64,000 bases of DNA from a virus (IMGVR_UViG_3300000115_000007:3871-67870); one strand, 5' to 3'. Shown: positions 9,051 to 16,935, numbered from the stretch's first letter. Program-made: numbers and translations. Notes: generated by a model from the letters alone, not told the origin.

Positions 9051-9911
9051 ATGATACCTGTAATTGATTTGAAAAATCCATATGCATTGCAACATATAGA
9101 AGATGCATATACAAGTGTAGGTTTTGCGGTATTTACAAATGCTCTTGACACAAAAGACCAAACTGATATGAATTGCTGGTTTGATGAAATGAAATCATTC
9201 TTCGAATTAGATCAAGAAATAAAGAACAAATATCCATATGAAGGCGATACTAATTTAGGATATAGTATCGTAGGAGACGAAAACGTAGATCCCACAGCTC
9301 CAAAGGATATGAAAGAAAGTTTTAATTATAATAATCAAAGAATGCCAGATCATCTCTGGCCTATTGAGTTAAATGGCTTTAAAGCAAATGCACTTCAAAG
9401 TGTGGATATTGCTGACAGGCTTACTTTGAAAATTTTATCTATGTTTGACGAAATTTTAAAATGTGGTTCTACTTTAGTTGATGCCCATATGAAGCCATTT
9501 AATACAACTAGAGTTATTCACTATCCAGCTTATACAGGAAAACTTGAAGATCGTCAAATGCGAATAGGAGAACATAGTGACTATGGAACTATTACACTAC
9601 TTTGGCAAATCAATGATGTTCCAGGATTACAAGTACAAGACCTTGAAGGCACATGGCATGCAGTACCATATGCTAATGATGGTGTTGTTGTAAATATTGG
9701 CGATCTATTACAACGATGGACTAATGATTATTTTAAAAGTACTAAACATCGTGTAGTTAATAGTCATATACATAAGACTAGATACAGTATGCCGCACTTT
9801 GTTGATCCTACTCCAGGCACTATAGTTAAGAATCTTATGGGTGGAGATGATAAGTATGAGCCTATTGAAAGTTTAGAATATTTAAAATGGAGGCTCTCAC
9901 AAAGCTATTAA
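9051..9911 (+). CDS. 2-oxoglutarate/Fe(II) oxygenase (isopenicillin-N-synthase-like)
   Basis: A 286-residue protein. The iron triad is visible: His175 and Asp177 in GEHSDYGTITLL and His233 in KHRVVN; Arg244 in RYSMPHF is the 2-oxoglutarate anchor (RxS). The N-terminal GFAVFTNAL segment and DLKNPYALQHIEDAY match the DIOX_N domain. Start follows GGAG. Such enzymes hydroxylate or oxidise small molecules. In this position it could modify a sugar precursor, but the substrate is unknown. Confidence 0.88.
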   Translation: MIPVIDLKNPYALQHIEDAYTSVGFAVFTNALDTKDQTDMNCWFDEMKSFFELDQEIKNKYPYEGDTNLGYSIVGDENVDPTAPKDMKESFNYNNQRMPDHLWPIELNGFKANALQSVDIADRLTLKILSMFDEILKCGSTLVDAHMKPFNTTRVIHYPAYTGKLEDRQMRIGEHSDYGTITLLWQINDVPGLQVQDLEGTWHAVPYANDGVVVNIGDLLQRWTNDYFKSTKHRVVNSHIHKTRYSMPHFVDPTPGTIVKNLMGGDDKYEPIESLEYLKWRLSQSY

Positions 9912-9912
9912 C

Positions 9913-10566
9913 ATGAAAACATTTTTTATTACAATTATGGATAATCCTAGATCTTTACAGGTTGCAAAACGTGGAGTAAAATCCGCTCAATATTATGGAA
10001 TTAATGACGCTACAACATGGAAGGCTAAAACTCCAGCAGATGATCCGAAATTAATTTTAGAGTATAACTTTATTGGGCAACAGTATTTTGATGAAGTATA
10101 CTCTAGAACTGATAATTGTAAAGCTGCATTTTGTTCACATCTTAGTTTATGGGAATATTGTATCCATTTAAAAGAATCTATTATTATATGCGAACATGAT
10201 GCAATATTTACTGGACAGTTACCGGCAAATCTTGAAATGAAAACTACACACTTATGTAACATTGGTCATCCATCATATGGTAAATGGGTAACTCCAGATT
10301 TCGGTATTAATAAGTTAGTGTCAAAACAATATCTGCCAGGTGCACACGCGTACGTGGTCACGCCCACGGGAGCCAAAGAATTAATTAATAGTGCTCGAGC
10401 ATTAGGCGGTCAACCTACGGATGTGTTTATTAATAATGGAAGATTTCCATGGATTCAAGAATTATATCCTTGGGTTGCTGAAGCAAAAGATAGTTTTACT
10501 ACTATTCAAAAACAACAAGGGTGTTTAGCTAAGCACGGATATGGCGAAGCATATGACATTATTTAA
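9913..10566 (+). CDS. Glycosyltransferase family 25-like protein
   Basis: A 217-residue protein beginning one base after the oxygenase stop. FCSHLSLWEYCIHLKESIII followed by CEHDAIF is the GT25 SHxxxW...DDA motif, again with His in place of one acidic residue. LPGAHAYVVTPTGAKELIN matches the later GT25 motif. It is a distant paralogue of the gene at 7220. Confidence 0.78.
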   Translation: MKTFFITIMDNPRSLQVAKRGVKSAQYYGINDATTWKAKTPADDPKLILEYNFIGQQYFDEVYSRTDNCKAAFCSHLSLWEYCIHLKESIIICEHDAIFTGQLPANLEMKTTHLCNIGHPSYGKWVTPDFGINKLVSKQYLPGAHAYVVTPTGAKELINSARALGGQPTDVFINNGRFPWIQELYPWVAEAKDSFTTIQKQQGCLAKHGYGEAYDII

Positions 10567-11224
10567 AACCGCTTTTCTTACTGGATGCGATGAAACAACT
10601 GAATGGATGCTTCCGTGGTTCCTAGAAAATTATTGTAAATATAATAATACACCTTTAATATTTGCAAACTTTGGTGTATCAAAAGACTGTTTAAAAGCTA
10701 TAAAAGACAAATCTAAATCCAACCCAATTAAACATACTATTGATATGACGAAAGTAGAAGATAAAGGATGGTTTAAAAAACCTAAGTCGATGATTGAAGC
10801 GTCAACTCTTTCTAAATATACTTGCTGGATTGATACTGATTTTGAAATACTTTCAGATATGTCAAGTGTATTTAATTATGTAGAAGAAAATAGATTATCA
10901 ATGGTAGAAGACAAACCATGGTCAAAAAGATCTGGTGAAACTTGGCATAACTCTGGCATTGTCGCTTTTAAGGATAGTCCTCAAATTTTACGAGATTGGG
11001 CTGAAAATATTACTAAAGTTAACTTAAGAGGTGATCAAGAAGTATTACACAGTATGTTGAGAATACATCCTCTACAAAGAATGATATATATCACTGACTT
11101 GCCAAATGAATATAATTGGTTAAGAGTTCAATTATTAGATGGTCAAAATAGTGTTAAGAAAAAGGCTGTTCATTGGACAGGTATTAAAGGAAAAGATCAC
11201 ATCAGGAGTTTAATGAATAAATGA
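10553..11224 (+). CDS. Glycosyltransferase-like protein (GT8-type)
   Basis: A 223-residue protein. KYTCWIDTDFEILSDM gives the DxD motif, and SGETWHNSGIVAFKDSPQIL the following acceptor segment; HWTGIKGKDH near the end is a typical GT8 C-terminal His motif. An in-frame ATG at 10541 is an alternative start. I prefer 10553 because TAFLTGCD then lies near the N-terminus, but neither has a clear ribosome-binding site. It overlaps the previous gene by 14 bases. Confidence 0.7.
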   Translation: MTLFKTAFLTGCDETTEWMLPWFLENYCKYNNTPLIFANFGVSKDCLKAIKDKSKSNPIKHTIDMTKVEDKGWFKKPKSMIEASTLSKYTCWIDTDFEILSDMSSVFNYVEENRLSMVEDKPWSKRSGETWHNSGIVAFKDSPQILRDWAENITKVNLRGDQEVLHSMLRIHPLQRMIYITDLPNEYNWLRVQLLDGQNSVKKKAVHWTGIKGKDHIRSLMNK

Positions 11225-11823
11225 CGAAGACTGCACACGTAATTGGTAATGGACCAAGCGCTGGATTCTATAAACCAGCAAAGGGTTTAAAAATATTAAA
11301 TAATCTTGCTCCCATGGCAGTTAATAACGTGTATGCTACGGTGATGGTTGATTTTAAAATGATGAAGGCTATTCATGAAGGTATTCTTACTGTTCCTGGT
11401 GATTGGGTTCTTGGAGCAAGACCACACAAATGGATGGAAATACGTAATGATTTCTATATGAAATACTCCAGGCAAATAAAAGAATTTTATATGGTTTTAC
11501 CAAAGTATGCTTCGAATTATACTGATTTTAACTGTGGACATATGGCTACACATTATACTGCTAATAAACTAAAATGTGATGAGATTCATATGTATGGATT
11601 TGATTCCATATTTAGTTTTGACATTACATCATCTTCTGATTTTTATCTTGAATCATCTAGAGACAATCTCAATACCGAAAGACTCACACGTAATTGGAGA
11701 CCTATATGGAAAGGTTTATTTAACGAATTTAAAGATACGCAATTTATTATTCATAATAGAACAACTGATACATCGTTAATTAAAATGCCTAAAAACGTTG
11801 AAGTTCGTAAAGGAGTTAAATAA
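11221..11823 (+). CDS. GNGPS-motif protein, possible sialyltransferase-like enzyme
   Basis: A 200-residue protein opening TAHVIGNGPSAGFYKP. The IGNGPS loop is shared by bacterial CST-type sialyltransferases and by the DUF115 (MptE-like) family, both nucleotide-binding. ELDEIHMYG-like text appears as CDEIHMYGFDSIF near residue 120. ATGA overlap to the previous transferase. It closes the sugar island and is followed by a good terminator. The exact family is uncertain. Confidence 0.6.
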   Translation: MTKTAHVIGNGPSAGFYKPAKGLKILNNLAPMAVNNVYATVMVDFKMMKAIHEGILTVPGDWVLGARPHKWMEIRNDFYMKYSRQIKEFYMVLPKYASNYTDFNCGHMATHYTANKLKCDEIHMYGFDSIFSFDITSSSDFYLESSRDNLNTERLTRNWRPIWKGLFNEFKDTQFIIHNRTTDTSLIKMPKNVEVRKGVK

Positions 11824-11865
11824 TTAATGTAACATTTATATCACACTTCTATTTAATACTAAATT

Positions 11866-11889
11866 AATGCGCTTCATGCGCATTTTTTT
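11866..11889 (+). terminator. Rho-independent terminator closing the sugar island
   Basis: AATGCGC-TTCAT-GCGCATT is a perfect seven-pair stem followed by a run of T. It sits 42 bases after the last sugar gene and one base before the -35 of the next promoter. Confidence 0.85.
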
Positions 11890-11890
11890 A

Positions 11891-11919
11891 TGTACATTGA
11901 TCTCCACTTGTGGTATAAA
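11891..11919 (+). promoter_or_regulatory. Early-type sigma70-like promoter
   Basis: TGTACA, 17 bases, TATAAA, with TGG just before the -10 (extended -10). First of eleven promoters with the same layout. It drives the gene at 11944, which has AAAAGGAG upstream. Confidence 0.75.
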
Positions 11920-11943
11920 GGTATCAACAAAAGGAGATATGCT

Positions 11944-12450
11944 ATGGAAAATACTTATTGGGCCAACAAAGGCAAGTATCAGACAGACTATGATCGTTTG
12001 GCTAATCTAATGCCATCTGCAGGTGAAGCTGATACTGTAGCAGGCGAAATGATCCGGAGTATTAGCCGCTTAGGTCATGAGCTGTACAACAACGGCATGG
12101 GAAATAACAGCTCAGGTGCTGTTAACTTTCTTCTTAACCATGATTGCATCGATGCTACTACTCATGGAATAATCTATCCATTTACACGTGGTCGTCTTTA
12201 TGAAGGCAATTACAATGGTGATACATTTCAAAAAGCGGTTGAAAGCGCTATTGATCAAACTCTTTTTCATATCATCAATAATCCTGGTTTGGAAACAGAA
12301 GTAAATAATTGTAGCATGTTTGATGTCGAAGAGGAAGAGCAACAATTTTGCGAAGAATGTAGAGACGAATTAGACGAGTTTGATGGTCATATGTGCAATT
12401 CTTGTGAAGACAATATGTGGTTTCCGGATGAAGAAGAGGAAGATTATTAA
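11944..12450 (+). CDS. Hypothetical early protein with C-terminal zinc-ribbon-like cysteines
   Basis: A 168-residue acidic protein. The start at 11944 is chosen because AAAAGGAG lies nine bases upstream; an in-frame ATG at 11890 falls inside the promoter. The C-terminus has FCEECRDELDEFDGHMCNSC, two CxxC pairs that look like a small zinc ribbon, followed by an EEEED tail. No family recognised. First gene of an early operon; the stop overlaps the next start. Confidence 0.75.
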   Translation: MENTYWANKGKYQTDYDRLANLMPSAGEADTVAGEMIRSISRLGHELYNNGMGNNSSGAVNFLLNHDCIDATTHGIIYPFTRGRLYEGNYNGDTFQKAVESAIDQTLFHIINNPGLETEVNNCSMFDVEEEEQQFCEECRDELDEFDGHMCNSCEDNMWFPDEEEEDY

Positions 12451-12611
12451 TGTATGAAGTTCGTTGCTATGACTGGATCGAGGGCGTTAAAACCCTCGTT
12501 GCATGGTCGTCTAATATAAATAAAACTATGGCCGTTAAATTTTGTAATGAGTATCATCGTGAAGGTCATGCTCTTATTGAAATGAAAAACTTAGAAAAGG
12601 TTAAATCATGA
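12450..12611 (+). CDS. Small hypothetical protein (53 aa)
   Basis: Starts in the TAATG overlap with the previous stop and ends in an ATGA overlap with the next gene. Begins MYEVRCYDWIEGVKTLVAW; the compact alpha/beta pattern could be a small phage DUF. Not recognised. Supported by tight coupling on both sides. Confidence 0.6.
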   Translation: MYEVRCYDWIEGVKTLVAWSSNINKTMAVKFCNEYHREGHALIEMKNLEKVKS

Positions 12612-12709
12612 AAAACTTAGATACATTTGATGTTATATTATATGGCTTCTATCTTGCAGCTGTAATGATTGCTATCGATTATTTCTTAATTCCAGGAGGA
12701 ATATATTAA
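12608..12709 (+). CDS. Small membrane protein (33 aa)
   Basis: A 33-residue protein with one hydrophobic helix (VILYGFYLAAVMIAIDYFLI). ATGA overlap upstream, TAATG overlap downstream, and its last codons double as the ribosome-binding site (AGGAGGAA) of the next gene. Probably an inner-membrane microprotein; function unknown. Confidence 0.55.
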   Translation: MKNLDTFDVILYGFYLAAVMIAIDYFLIPGGIY

Positions 12710-12960
12710 TGGAAGATTTCTTAAACTCATTTCGAGATGGAGGTCCAGTACCTACAACCGGAGCGGATGAGCTATGCGTTCATGCGCTTTTAGCTGGTTA
12801 TCATCAGCCAAAGTTTGATAAAGAAAAAATCATCGATATGTTTATCGCGGATGCATATTCTGGTCATCTTGAATGCCTTGATGAAGATGAAGTTGAACTA
12901 GCTCTTAAAATGATTAAAAACATCATTAATGATGCTAACTTAAAGGGTATAAACTTATAA
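12709..12960 (+). CDS. Hypothetical early protein (83 aa)
   Basis: An acidic helical protein (83 residues) preceded by CAGGAGGAATAT, a strong ribosome-binding site. No recognisable domain. A TATAAATA late promoter overlaps its last codons, so the early operon hands over to late transcription here. Confidence 0.7.
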   Translation: MEDFLNSFRDGGPVPTTGADELCVHALLAGYHQPKFDKEKIIDMFIADAYSGHLECLDEDEVELALKMIKNIINDANLKGINL

Positions 12961-12963
12961 ATA
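12956..12963 (+). promoter_or_regulatory. T4-type late promoter TATAAATA
   Basis: Exact TATAAATA, the -10-only late promoter of T4-like phages, 31 bases before the first tagged protein at 12994. Late transcription suits virion proteins. Confidence 0.65.
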
Positions 12964-12976
12964 GAATAAAATAATG

Positions 12977-13050
12977 ATAAAGGTAGACTTAGTATGATTA
13001 AAAGTTTTAGTAAATTTGCAGACGGTCTTGCTGTAAAAAAGGCAAAAGAA
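12977..13050 (+). repeat. Direct repeat, copy 1 (74 bp)
   Basis: Identical to 13227-13300. It contains the translation start region and the first 19 codons (MIKSFSKFADGLAVKKAKE) of the gene at 12994. Zero differences suggest a recent duplication or ongoing gene conversion. Confidence 0.9.
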
Positions 13051-13227
13051 TCAAATAATAAAAAACAGAGTCCTACTAAGTTTTTGCAACCTATTATAAA
13101 AAGATTTCCAAAGCATGCAGCTGAGTTAAAAAATCATATTAATACTCATGTTGAATTAGATGGTCCTAGTGGTTATGATCAGCTCAGAAAAGATATTCAT
13201 GCGACTTTAGATAAAATAGGAAAATAA
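12994..13227 (+). CDS. Tagged small basic protein, putative internal virion protein
   Basis: A 77-residue lysine-rich protein. The first 19 residues are identical to those of the next gene, after which the sequences are unrelated. Short N-terminal MKxF-type leaders on otherwise different proteins resemble the capsid-targeting sequences of T4 internal proteins (MKTYQEF type), which are cut off by the prohead protease. It lies behind a late promoter. Packaging and injection are inferred, not shown. Confidence 0.6.
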   Translation: MIKSFSKFADGLAVKKAKESNNKKQSPTKFLQPIIKRFPKHAAELKNHINTHVELDGPSGYDQLRKDIHATLDKIGK

Positions 13228-13300
13228 TAAAGGTAGACTTAGTATGATTAAAAGTTTTAGTAAATTTGCAGACGGTCTTGCTGTAAAAAAGGCAAAAGAA
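13227..13300 (+). repeat. Direct repeat, copy 2 (74 bp)
   Basis: Second exact copy, 250 bases downstream of the first, giving the gene at 13244 the same start region and leader peptide. Confidence 0.9.
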
Positions 13301-13510
13301 GATATGAATAAGACTCATACTGTCGAAATTGATCACGATCACAAACGTGATCCCGATGCTAAAAAGCACAACATTAGTTTAAAGCTTCACGGCAGTGGAC
13401 CCTCGCGAGGGGCTATGGCAAGCGGTAAGAAAAAGGATCTTCAAAAGTATTTAGCTATACATTATGGGGGAAGTGAACATGCAAAAGACGTTCATCCTGA
13501 AGTACATTAA
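13244..13510 (+). CDS. Tagged small protein, putative internal virion protein
   Basis: An 88-residue protein with the same 19-residue leader as the gene at 12994, then a different body rich in His, Lys and Gly (SLKLHGSGPSRGAMASGKKK). Body unrecognised. Shared leader and late-operon position argue for a common destination, most simply the prohead. Confidence 0.6.
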   Translation: MIKSFSKFADGLAVKKAKEDMNKTHTVEIDHDHKRDPDAKKHNISLKLHGSGPSRGAMASGKKKDLQKYLAIHYGGSEHAKDVHPEVH

Positions 13511-13557
13511 ACTGTTATGTCTGTAGATAAAACCCCACTAAAAACAGGAAAATAATC

Positions 13558-13674
13558 ATGGAAGAGGAAGATAAAGGCTTTTATATTGATGACGACGGCG
13601 TAGCAGTTATTCTTGAACCTATCCATTTTAAATACCCATATGGTAGAGATGACGATGACGATGAAGACATTTAA
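13558..13674 (+). CDS. Truncated module peptide (38 aa), possible gene remnant
   Basis: MEEEDKGFYIDDDGVAVILE followed by a DDDDDEDI tail. The GFYIDDDGVAVILEPI part matches, at DNA level too, residues about 14-28 of the next gene (GYYINKDGVAVILEPI), so this is a partial duplicate of that N-terminal module without the MKTF leader or an enzymatic domain. It could be a real acidic microprotein or a decaying copy; the next gene starts inside it. Confidence 0.45.
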   Translation: MEEEDKGFYIDDDGVAVILEPIHFKYPYGRDDDDDEDI

Positions 13675-14446
13675 GCAGTATTCAAAAGAAGAAGATAAAG
13701 GTTATTATATTAACAAGGATGGCGTAGCAGTCATCCTTGAGCCCATTGGTAATCACAGGTCCAGAAATAATAAAAATGTTTCAGAAGAATTTGGACCAGA
13801 AATAGATGGTAAAAGGCACAATCTTCTATTCTTTCATCATAAGTACGATAAGCATAAACATGATCAAACCGCAGATGATATCCATAACGCGCTAAAGCGT
13901 ACATCACCAAAGCTAAGTGATAAGACTATTAAAGCTATTAAAAAATATTCAAGCGGTTCTCATGAACTAAATAAAAATCTAATTGCAAAACATAGCAATA
14001 AACCATTACCTCATCCAAAAGAAGATATGAGCGTTCATAATGAGATGATGAAAGGCTATCGAAAAGCCGGCACTAATTTCGTGGCATATGCTGGAGTAAG
14101 TGATAGAGTTCATAAAAATATGAAAGCTTCTTCTGATAAATTGCATTCGTCACCTACACACGTATCGGCTTCAGTTCATGCTGAAGGAGCTAAACAATTT
14201 GCAGAATTAAAACAGAGTTCTGATAACCCTCATGATGAGTTGCATTATGCTGCTTATCATATTGATAAAGATGATGAGGTGTGTCATGTTCATCCACATA
14301 GTCCTATGTATTCTGGTGGCGCCGGTGACGAACATGAAGTTACTATTAAACCACATAGCGTATGGAAACATGTAGGAACTACAACGCATTTAAGTAATAC
14401 TGGTGGTTGGCATATAGTAGATCATTTTAAAAGGCACAAATCATGA
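13661..14446 (+). CDS. ADP-ribosyltransferase-like protein 1, tagged
   Basis: A 261-residue His-rich protein. The start at 13661 gives MKTFKQYSKEEDKGYYI, matching the next paralogue; an in-frame upstream start at 13613 lacks that fit. The C-terminal half follows the R-S-E pattern of Alt/VIP2-type mono-ADP-ribosyltransferases: AYAGVSDR at the first motif (the usual Arg is Ala), THVSASVHAEGAKQFAE for the STS strand, and DEHEVTI for the ExE catalytic motif. First of three tandem paralogues. T4 Alt is packaged in the head and modifies host RNA polymerase; the same is inferred here. Activity is doubtful because of the missing Arg. Confidence 0.6.
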   Translation: MKTFKQYSKEEDKGYYINKDGVAVILEPIGNHRSRNNKNVSEEFGPEIDGKRHNLLFFHHKYDKHKHDQTADDIHNALKRTSPKLSDKTIKAIKKYSSGSHELNKNLIAKHSNKPLPHPKEDMSVHNEMMKGYRKAGTNFVAYAGVSDRVHKNMKASSDKLHSSPTHVSASVHAEGAKQFAELKQSSDNPHDELHYAAYHIDKDDEVCHVHPHSPMYSGGAGDEHEVTIKPHSVWKHVGTTTHLSNTGGWHIVDHFKRHKS

Positions 14447-15372
14447 AGACGTTTAAACAGTATTCAAAGTATTCAAAAGAAGACGAAGGCTTTTATATTG
14501 ATGATAACGGCGTTGCTGTATTCACTGATATTTTAGGACACGGTGATAAACCTAAAAGTATCAATAAACCTAAAAAAGTTATTAAAGAAAATGCTTCTGC
14601 TGTCAAACATATAGCAAAAGAAAAAAGTTGGTTGAATTGGCGTCATGAATCTATTCATGATGGAGAAGAAGTAGATAATGATGAACATGTTGAAGAAAAG
14701 TCTCATCAATTATTGCAGCATCATCAAAAGCATCAAGAGAAAAATCCTTTAAGTGACGAACAGAAAAAATCAATTAAATCATATACCCAATTTTCAGAAA
14801 GATTTAATAAACATTTAATCGAAAAGCACACATTAAAGTCTCGCAGAAAAGTTCCAGACCACCATTGGGATGGCATGAACGGAATTCCTGATGACAAGGA
14901 AAGAGCTGCACACGATAAAATGCACAAACATTTGAGTGATGCTTATCATCCTATGGGAGGACATTTCAAACTATGGTCTGGAGTATCTTCTAGAGTTAGC
15001 AAAGCTGTAAAAAAATCAAAAGATGGTATAATTCATCCAGGTGGAGGTCACATATCTACTACGTATGATAAAGATGTTGCGCAGACCTTTGCAGCTACAA
15101 AGACTAAGAATGCTGAAGGAGTTGCACAACCATACGGTAAACATCATTACATGTGCATACATGCAAAACCGAAAGACAAAGTTCTTAGTACTGAACATAA
15201 TAGCACATGGAAAGACGAGAGAGAAGTTTTAGTTAAAGATAAATTAAAACATATCGGCACTACAAAACACTATGTTAAACATGCTTTTAAAAAAGATGAC
15301 GGCAGCTATGGTGAACATTCTACAGAACATCATGTTGATCATTTCGAAATTCATCACGACGGGAGTAAATAA
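14443..15372 (+). CDS. ADP-ribosyltransferase-like protein 2, tagged
   Basis: A 309-residue paralogue with leader MKTFKQYSKYSKEDEGFYI and module GFYIDDNGVAVFTDIL. ART-type motifs: LWSGVSSR (Arg position is Ser), GGGHISTTYDKDVAQTFA (STS-like), DEREVLVKDKLKHIG (ExE). The best match of the three to the family. ATGA overlap upstream, one-base overlap downstream. His-rich linkers. Probable target: a host protein early after injection. Confidence 0.65.
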   Translation: MKTFKQYSKYSKEDEGFYIDDNGVAVFTDILGHGDKPKSINKPKKVIKENASAVKHIAKEKSWLNWRHESIHDGEEVDNDEHVEEKSHQLLQHHQKHQEKNPLSDEQKKSIKSYTQFSERFNKHLIEKHTLKSRRKVPDHHWDGMNGIPDDKERAAHDKMHKHLSDAYHPMGGHFKLWSGVSSRVSKAVKKSKDGIIHPGGGHISTTYDKDVAQTFAATKTKNAEGVAQPYGKHHYMCIHAKPKDKVLSTEHNSTWKDEREVLVKDKLKHIGTTKHYVKHAFKKDDGSYGEHSTEHHVDHFEIHHDGSK

Positions 15373-16388
15373 TGGAAAGATTTGGATCATATATACAAGA
15401 TGAAGGCTTCTATATGAGCAATGGTGTGGTTACTCTCAGCAAAGCTATAGGTGAAAAAACTCCTAGAACAAAAAGAATTGGAAGAGGTATATTTGAAGGA
15501 TTTGATACTACTGGTTTTAAGCAAGCAAAAACAGAAAAACGGGTCGATCATCAACATCACGAGCCTCGCAATGACTTACATGATAATAAGAAAAGAACAC
15601 ATATTGATGATGTTCAAAAGAATAAGAATATCTATGGTGAAACTGGTCATGAACTCAGCACATCACATCGTGGATCTGACATAGAAGAAGTAGGTAGTTT
15701 ATCAAGTAAACTTCAGCAAAAAATGACAGCCGCACAGCACAACGCTTTTCGTCATTTTACAAATGGAAAATCTGATACGGTCGATGACGGTAAAAAATGG
15801 GCGTCTAGTCATATAGCTAAACATTTTATTTCTAATCATAAGCTTAAGGCAGATAATAAAAAGTTAGCTCCGTACCGAGCAAGTAATGTTATCGGCCAAG
15901 ATAAAAACGCTGCTGATCATCTTAAAACTGCAGCTAAACCTCTTGGCCATGAAGTGCATCTCTATTCCGGCGTTCATCCTTCATTTGTACAAGCCATTAA
16001 ACATGCAAAAAAACATACCGATGGTGTTGTTCATTCTCCAGCTCATATTTCCACTACTCATGATGTGCACACCGCAGCTGGATTTGCAATTCATTCCGGA
16101 CACCAGAAGGAGCATGTTAGACCTTTAAATAAAAATACAGATACTCAATATGTAGGTAAAACAACTAAACATATGATTCACGTTCATGCTAAAGCTAGTG
16201 ATAAAGGTATTCATATGAGTGGTGTAGAAGGTAACAAACATGCTGCTGAAGCAGAAACTGTACTTCCGCCTGCAACACAGTTAAAATATTCGCATACTAC
16301 ATATCATTATCACACAATGCCAGATCAGAATGATGACGATCACCATAGAGTCGATGTGCATCATTGTACGATCCATAAACAGGACTAA
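15372..16388 (+). CDS. ADP-ribosyltransferase-like protein 3, tagged
   Basis: A 338-residue paralogue. Leader MERFGSYIQDEGFYMSNG keeps the aromatic spacing of the other leaders. ART-type motifs: HLYSGVHPS (Arg replaced by Ser), PAHISTTHDVHTAAGFA, and AEAETVLPPATQL as the ExE motif. A long His/Lys-rich middle (about residues 50-180) separates leader and catalytic part. Ends the late operon just before a weak hairpin and an early promoter. Confidence 0.6.
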   Translation: MERFGSYIQDEGFYMSNGVVTLSKAIGEKTPRTKRIGRGIFEGFDTTGFKQAKTEKRVDHQHHEPRNDLHDNKKRTHIDDVQKNKNIYGETGHELSTSHRGSDIEEVGSLSSKLQQKMTAAQHNAFRHFTNGKSDTVDDGKKWASSHIAKHFISNHKLKADNKKLAPYRASNVIGQDKNAADHLKTAAKPLGHEVHLYSGVHPSFVQAIKHAKKHTDGVVHSPAHISTTHDVHTAAGFAIHSGHQKEHVRPLNKNTDTQYVGKTTKHMIHVHAKASDKGIHMSGVEGNKHAAEAETVLPPATQLKYSHTTYHYHTMPDQNDDDHHRVDVHHCTIHKQD

Positions 16389-16390
16389 AA

Positions 16391-16411
16391 AAATGCAGCA
16401 TAATCGCATTT
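16391..16411 (+). terminator. Weak hairpin after the tagged-protein operon
   Basis: AAATGC and GCATTT flank a nine-base loop; only a short T run follows. Could attenuate late transcription before the next early promoter. Low confidence. Confidence 0.3.
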
Positions 16412-16435
16412 AACTGTGTACATTACCTTAAAACT
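16405..16435 (+). repeat. 31-bp direct repeat containing promoter -35, copy 1
   Basis: Identical to 26710-26740. It starts at CGCATTT, covers the TGTACA -35 box and most of the spacer, and ends before the -10, so a promoter module has been duplicated 10 kb apart. Confidence 0.85.
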
Positions 16436-16445
16436 ATGTTAGTAT
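16417..16445 (+). promoter_or_regulatory. Early-type promoter
   Basis: TGTACA, 17 bases, TAGTAT, with TGT before the -10. Twenty-three bases before the AAAAGGAG-led gene at 16469. Confidence 0.75.
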
Positions 16446-16468
16446 GGTAATATCAAAAGGAGATGATG

Positions 16469-16705
16469 ATGATTAATACAAATACCCCTCAGCCAGTAAT
16501 TATGATAAAATCAGCGATTGTTGATGAGCTTCTACGCATTCATGCACAAGACGTTCAAGGTGAACAGTCTGTATCGATGGTTAAAGCTAAAATGGTTGAT
16601 CCTCGTTATGAACCACAGAATGGTACATATGAAACCGAATATAATGGTTTTGCAATTGCTCTTGGTCGACAAACTCTAATTCATACTAAAGAGGGTAATG
16701 TATAA
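16469..16705 (+). CDS. Hypothetical early protein (78 aa)
   Basis: Three consecutive ATG codons (16463, 16466, 16469) follow AAAAGGAG; the third has the best spacing. A small mixed protein with FAIALGRQTLIHT near the end. Not recognised. First gene after an early promoter; TAATG overlap to the next gene. Confidence 0.65.
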   Translation: MINTNTPQPVIMIKSAIVDELLRIHAQDVQGEQSVSMVKAKMVDPRYEPQNGTYETEYNGFAIALGRQTLIHTKEGNV

Positions 16706-16815
16706 TGGATTATCAAGTTAGTATTACACTTATTGCTTGCACAATGTCAATCTCAGCTTTTGTGATTGGCTATGTTCTTGGTATGAAACATGCATGGGCA
16801 GACTCTAAAAAATGA
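16705..16815 (+). CDS. Small membrane protein (36 aa)
   Basis: A single hydrophobic helix (ITLIACTMSISAFVIGYVLG) with a basic C-terminal tail. Coupled by overlapping stop/start on both sides. Function unknown. Confidence 0.55.
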   Translation: MDYQVSITLIACTMSISAFVIGYVLGMKHAWADSKK

Positions 16816-16934
16816 TAGAAGCTATCAGAATTTTTATTAATACCATTGCAGATGCATTTAAATGTATTGTATGGTTCTTAGCCTTTTGCGCCTTGTGCAA
16901 ATATCTTGAAATCTTTATGTATTCGGTGCCTTAA
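16812..16934 (+). CDS. Small Cys-rich membrane peptide (40 aa)
   Basis: An amphipathic start, then CIVWFLAFCALCKYLEIF, a membrane-like helix with three cysteines. ATGA overlap with the upstream gene. Unrecognised. Confidence 0.5.
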   Translation: MIEAIRIFINTIADAFKCIVWFLAFCALCKYLEIFMYSVP

Positions 16935-16935
16935 T

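Noticed and set aside
11576-11779. Alternative-frame open frame within the GNGPS gene
   Set aside because: Overlaps a coding sequence supported by motif and coupling; no ribosome-binding site.
12515-12522. TATAAATA inside the small gene at 12450
   Set aside because: Exact match but within a coding sequence and followed by early-type genes; in AT-rich DNA chance matches are expected.
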